64,000 nt of DNA from Microbacterium sp. ProA8 (lineage in GTDB: Bacteria > Actinomycetota > Actinomycetes > Actinomycetales > Microbacteriaceae): contig NZ_CP157000.1 of the NCBI RefSeq assembly GCF_039905635.1, positions 3,968,001-4,032,000 on the forward strand, given 5' to 3'. Below the pieces are notes generated by a model. That model was given only the letters and a program-made list of their open reading frames with translations. It did not search any database and was not told where the DNA came from. This document shows, piece after piece, positions 60,759 to 64,000 of the stretch. The position numbers were made by a program, and so were the translations under genes. Position 1 is the first letter of the stretch. Each line of letters starts with the position of its first letter.

Positions 60759-61888
60759 GCCGGCTGGGCCATCTGCTGCGCGATGCCGAAGATGAGTCCG
60801 CCGGCGTCCGCATCCCGGTTGTGGTCGAGCTGCCACTGGCCGAGCTGGACGGATGCCTCGACCACCGCGGTCGCACGCGGAATGCGACGGGCATGGAACT
60901 CGGCCCACAGCGCCTCGTCGACGGCATCCTTCGTCGTGAGCAGCTCGGTCAGCACGTGGGCGTCTTCGAGCCCCTGCGCCGCCCCCTGCGCGATCGTCGG
61001 CGGGCACGAGTGGGCGGCGTCGCCGATGATGACGACCCTGCCGCGGTTCCACGGCGCGGGCACCACGTGCTGCGTGAACCACGTGTAGTGCGCGCGGGCG
61101 CCGCCTTCGAGGTCGGCGCGGATGTCGTTCCACGGCCCGTCGTACGCGCGGGACTCCTCGAGCATGATGCGCGTGGCCTCCTCATCCGACACGCCGAAGC
61201 GGTCCTGGGCGTCCTCGACGAGGAACGCGTACATGGTGTCCTCGCCGGTCGGCGTGTAGCCGGCGATGTACACCGGCCCGCCGTAGTACAGCTCGGTGCG
61301 CACCACCTCCGCCGGGCGCGACACGAACGCCCGCCAGATGCCCATGCCGGTCGGCTGCGGCTTCGTCTCGATCCCGACGAGCTCGCGCACCGCCGAGTGC
61401 AGACCGTCGGCGCCGACGAGCAGGTCGTAGGTCCCGACCGACTCGTCGTTCACGAACACCTCGACCCCCTCGGGCCGCTGCTCGAGGCCGGTGAGCGGGG
61501 CGCCGAAGCGCAGGTGCGCACCGGCGGCGCTCGCGTGCTCCAGCAGGATGCGGGTCAGCTCGCGCCGCGGCATCCCCATCGCCGCCGGGTAGTCCGGCCC
61601 GCCGGTCTTGACGTCGGGGAGCTCGGCGACGACCGGCGCGCCCGGCCCGGGCGCGCGCAGGTGCAGACCCTCGAAGGGGTAGCCGGCGTGCTGGATGTCG
61701 TCCCACGCGCCGAGTGCGTCGAACACGCGCAGGGCGTTGCCCTGCAGCGAGATGCCCGACCCGAGCGCCGACGGCTCGGGCTTGGCCTCGAAGACGTCGA
61801 CCTCGACGCCGGCCTTCGCGAGCTGGATGGCGGTGGCCAGACCCGCGACGCCGGTGCCGGCGATCGCGACCTTGCGGACTGCGGTCAT
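60755..61888 (-). CDS. Class A flavoprotein monooxygenase (aromatic hydroxylase-like)
   Basis: 377 residues with the PHBH/salicylate-hydroxylase signatures: GTGVAGLATAIQLA (FAD, GxGxxG), GADGLHSAVRELVG (DG motif) and IIGDAAHSCPPTIAQGAAQG (GD motif). It uses NAD(P)H and O2 to hydroxylate an aromatic, often with loss of a carboxyl. The ATG at 61888 follows AGGGAGGTTC. With the extradiol dioxygenase upstream it probably makes the diol that is then cleaved. The specific ring compound is unknown. Confidence 0.85.
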   Translation of the reverse strand: MTAVRKVAIAGTGVAGLATAIQLAKAGVEVDVFEAKPEPSALGSGISLQGNALRVFDALGAWDDIQHAGYPFEGLHLRAPGPGAPVVAELPDVKTGGPDYPAAMGMPRRELTRILLEHASAAGAHLRFGAPLTGLEQRPEGVEVFVNDESVGTYDLLVGADGLHSAVRELVGIETKPQPTGMGIWRAFVSRPAEVVRTELYYGGPVYIAGYTPTGEDTMYAFLVEDAQDRFGVSDEEATRIMLEESRAYDGPWNDIRADLEGGARAHYTWFTQHVVPAPWNRGRVVIIGDAAHSCPPTIAQGAAQGLEDAHVLTELLTTKDAVDEALWAEFHARRIPRATAVVEASVQLGQWQLDHNRDADAGGLIFGIAQQMAQPA

Positions 61889-61932
61889 TTTCAGAACCTC
61901 CCTGTTCTGTGAGCTGAGATGGTGGCGGATGC

Positions 61933-62910
61933 CTAGCTGACGGCGACGGGATCCGCGACGCAGCGGACCACCTGGGCGCCCAGGCCCGCGATGGTTCCCG
62001 TCATGACGTCGCCGTCGCGGAGGAATCGCTTCCAGTGCTGGCCGTTGCCCGCCGGGCTGCCGGTGAGCAGGATGTCGCCCGGCAGCAGGGGCATGGTCTG
62101 CGAGGCGCCGGAGACGAGCGCCGGGATGTCGAACAGCAGGTCGCTGGTCGAGGCATCCTGCATGACATCGCCGTTGAGCTCCAGCCGCACGGCGAGGTCG
62201 GAGCCGTCGATGAAGGCCGCGGGCACCAGGAACGGCCCCGTGGGCAGGAAGCCGGGGGCGTTCTTCGCGCGGTACCAGTCGGTGCCGATCTCCTTCATGT
62301 CCTTGCGGAACACCAGGTCCCGCGTGGTGATGTCGTTGGCGATCGTGTACCCCGCGACGTGGCCGAGAGCGTCCTCGCGCGAGACGCGGAACGCCTCGCG
62401 GCCGATCACGACGGCGAGTTCGAGCTCCCAGTCGTGCACGTCGCTGTAGGCGGGGAGCGCGAGCGGCACGTCGTCGCCGACCACGCACGCGGGCAGGCCG
62501 ATGAAGAAGTACGGCTCGCCGTTCGCGGCACGGTCGTCCATCATCTTCGCCGCGGACTCCCGCGCCTCCTCGGGCGTGCGATCGGAGTTGTTCGTGAGCC
62601 CCGCCGCCACCAGCTCGATCACGTGCTGCCGGTAGTTGGCGCCCGTCTGCAGCACCTGGCGCGGCTCGACCGGCGCCGTCAGCGTGACGTCGGCCAGCGG
62701 CATCCACCCGCCGTCGGCGTTCTTCGCGAGCGTCGCCAGCCGGTCCCAGTCGGGAGCGGCGAGGAAGGCGTTGAGGCCCGGCGCACCGAGGTCGTCGGAG
62801 GTGAGCGGGCGGATGCGGTCGCCGGCCACGAGGCCCAGGCGCACGCCACCCTCCTCCCGGTAGCGGGCGAGGGCGAAGGGGGCTTCGGGTCCGGTCGACG
62901 TCGTCGTCAT
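61933..62910 (-). CDS. FAH-family hydrolase
   Basis: 325 residues. VLQTGANYRQHVIEL, the metal-binding WELELAVVIGREAF, YTIANDITTRDLVF and PGDILLTGSPAGNGQHW are the family blocks. It is of normal length, with no repeat insertion, unlike the FAH-family gene at the operon's end. It probably hydrolyses a C-C bond or decarboxylates a ring-cleavage product (acylpyruvate-like). Lies 44 bp from the monooxygenase gene and 70 bp from the dioxygenase gene. Confidence 0.84.
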   Translation of the reverse strand: MTTTSTGPEAPFALARYREEGGVRLGLVAGDRIRPLTSDDLGAPGLNAFLAAPDWDRLATLAKNADGGWMPLADVTLTAPVEPRQVLQTGANYRQHVIELVAAGLTNNSDRTPEEARESAAKMMDDRAANGEPYFFIGLPACVVGDDVPLALPAYSDVHDWELELAVVIGREAFRVSREDALGHVAGYTIANDITTRDLVFRKDMKEIGTDWYRAKNAPGFLPTGPFLVPAAFIDGSDLAVRLELNGDVMQDASTSDLLFDIPALVSGASQTMPLLPGDILLTGSPAGNGQHWKRFLRDGDVMTGTIAGLGAQVVRCVADPVAVS

Positions 62911-62979
62911 GTCTGCTTCCTGGTGGATCGAATGGTGCGGCCGGGGCGGCGCGATCGGCCGCGCCGCCCCGGCCGGGTC

Positions 62980-64000
62980 TCAGCCCTGGCCGTGCTTGGC
63001 GTAGGGATTGAGCAGTGCGTCCTTGATCTCGTCGGGGACGCCCTCCTCGGTGGCCGACGGGCCGTCTGCGGACGGGAACGACTCCGTCATCGACATCGGC
63101 ATCGTGCTGTTGCGGTAGAAGTTGTTGGAGCCCTGCGACGGCCGCCAGGTGTTGGGCTCCCAGTCCGGCACGTAGTTGCGGTAGCCGCCGGTGTTCAGCT
63201 CGATGCGCAGGCTCGAGGGCTCCCGGTAGTACAGGAAGTTCTGCTCGCCGATGCCGTGGATCGACGGGCCGTACTCGATCGGGTAGCCGTTCTCGCCCAG
63301 CACGTCGGCCGCGATGAGCAGTTCCTCACGGGTGTCTACCCAGAAGGCGTAGTGGTTGATGCGTCCGGCGCGGCTCGAGCCGTCGAGCACGACGCCGAGG
63401 TCGTGCGACTTCTCGTTCGTGGTGAGCACCGAGAACACCGAGATCGGGGCCTCGTCGAGGACGGTGCGGGCCATGATGCGGAAGCCGAGCACGTCGTTGT
63501 ACCAGGCCGCGAACGCGTCGACGTCGCTGCACGCGATGGTGACGTGGTCGAGCTGGCGCGGCGCGCCGGCGACCTTGCTGCGCCGTGACGGACGGTCGGG
63601 GTAGATCGAGGCGGACTCGCCCTCGAGCGCGTTCGCGTCGGTGGCGTGGTGGCGCGTGACGTCCCAGTGGAGCGTCATCGAGTGACCCCACGGGCCCCTG
63701 AAGCGGTACGCGCGGCCGATCTGCGGCACGTCGTCGAGCCACTCGCCTGCGACGCCCGCGGCCTCGATCCGGCGGGCGGCCTCGTCGAGCGCCTCGGCGC
63801 TCGAGGTGCGCCAGGCCATCGTGTCGAGGGCCGGCTCGTCGCCGGGCACGACCACCACCGAGTAGGCGTAGTAGTCACCCCAGCAGCGCAGGTAGACGGC
63901 GCCGTCGATGCGGTCGACCTCGACGAGACCGACCTGGTTCTTGTAGAACTCGACGGATGCCTCGACGTCCGGCGACGTGATCGCCACATACGACAGGTGA
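62980..64000 (-). CDS. Type I extradiol ring-cleavage dioxygenase (VOC fold), partial
   Basis: The N-terminus is cut by the right edge. In the last bases the frame reads HLSYVAITSPDVE, a typical extradiol start, so the GTG at 63987 is not the true start. A first VOC domain is followed by a second with the three metal ligands: His in LDHVTIACSD, His in GRINHYAFWVD and Glu in LRIELNTGGY. It would cleave a catechol-type diol next to a hydroxyl with Fe(II) or Mn(II). As the first visible gene of the operon it defines the pathway as meta-cleavage. Confidence 0.87.
   Translation of the reverse strand, partial: HLSYVAITSPDVEASVEFYKNQVGLVEVDRIDGAVYLRCWGDYYAYSVVVVPGDEPALDTMAWRTSSAEALDEAARRIEAAGVAGEWLDDVPQIGRAYRFRGPWGHSMTLHWDVTRHHATDANALEGESASIYPDRPSRRSKVAGAPRQLDHVTIACSDVDAFAAWYNDVLGFRIMARTVLDEAPISVFSVLTTNEKSHDLGVVLDGSSRAGRINHYAFWVDTREELLIAADVLGENGYPIEYGPSIHGIGEQNFLYYREPSSLRIELNTGGYRNYVPDWEPNTWRPSQGSNNFYRNSTMPMSMTESFPSADGPSATEEGVPDEIKDALLNPYAKHGQG

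Noticed and set aside
63987-63989. GTG at 63987 as the start of the dioxygenase
   Set aside because: The frame continues upstream as HLSYV, the usual conserved beginning of extradiol enzymes, so the true start lies beyond the window.

Overview
The window is very GC-rich, tightly packed DNA from a high-GC Gram-positive. Three things place it in Actinobacteria, probably Microbacteriaceae and perhaps Microbacterium: coenzyme F420 genes, frequent GTG starts, and promoters that look leaderless. The genus is an inference from codon and word usage; there is no rRNA gene to confirm it. I see no tRNA or rRNA genes, insertion sequences, prophage or CRISPR arrays. Most apparent long antisense frames are GC-driven shadows of real genes.

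Layout. 1-2958: a TPP-riboswitch-controlled ECF transporter operon (ykoE-ykoD-ykoC type, thiamine or its HMP precursor), cut by the left edge. 3006-4769: an S11 D-Ala-D-Ala carboxypeptidase. 4859-10667: a non-phosphorylating L-fucose pathway (aldose dehydrogenase, lactonase, L-fuconate dehydratase, SDR, FAH hydrolase) with its own FCD-GntR regulator and a shared palindromic operator. 10825-14305: a J-domain/NERD-like protein, two membrane proteins and a 3-hydroxyisobutyryl-CoA hydrolase-like enzyme. 14457-17803: an ABC exporter whose ATPase carries a tail of about 540 acidic, Pro/Ala/Glu-rich residues. 18523-27204: a coenzyme F420 locus (fbiC, a Baeyer-Villiger-type monooxygenase, fgd, cofC, and on the other strand cofD) that also holds hemD and a TauE-type permease. 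28240-32113: three small envelope or stress-type genes, a HemG/HemY-type oxidase, an HhH-GPD protein and a DUF1801 protein. 32219-36007: a large secreted subtilase. 36344-53238: mostly single housekeeping and accessory genes (glyS, a VWA lipoprotein, an FMN 2-hydroxyacid oxidase, menC/NSAR, a beta-propeller phytase, a cyclase, SDRs, a GNAT, an MFS and an FAD oxidoreductase). 53350-56307: a POT peptide transporter and an MFS. 56412-64000: a seven-gene minus-strand operon for degradation of an unidentified, probably aromatic compound, with an extradiol dioxygenase, a flavin monooxygenase, two FAH-family hydrolases, an amidohydrolase, an MBL-fold hydrolase and an MFS; it is cut by the right edge.

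The most unusual features are as follows. FbiC has lost the CxxxCxxC radical-SAM cluster motif in its second (CofH) half. Small palindromic repeats are scattered through the window, some of them inside F420 genes. A 21-bp coding minisatellite sits in an FAH-family gene, next to a CCCTGAGCCTGTCGAAGGG element. A 35-bp tandem array lies at 49527-49671. A shared operator palindrome links both divergent intergenic regions of the L-fucose locus.
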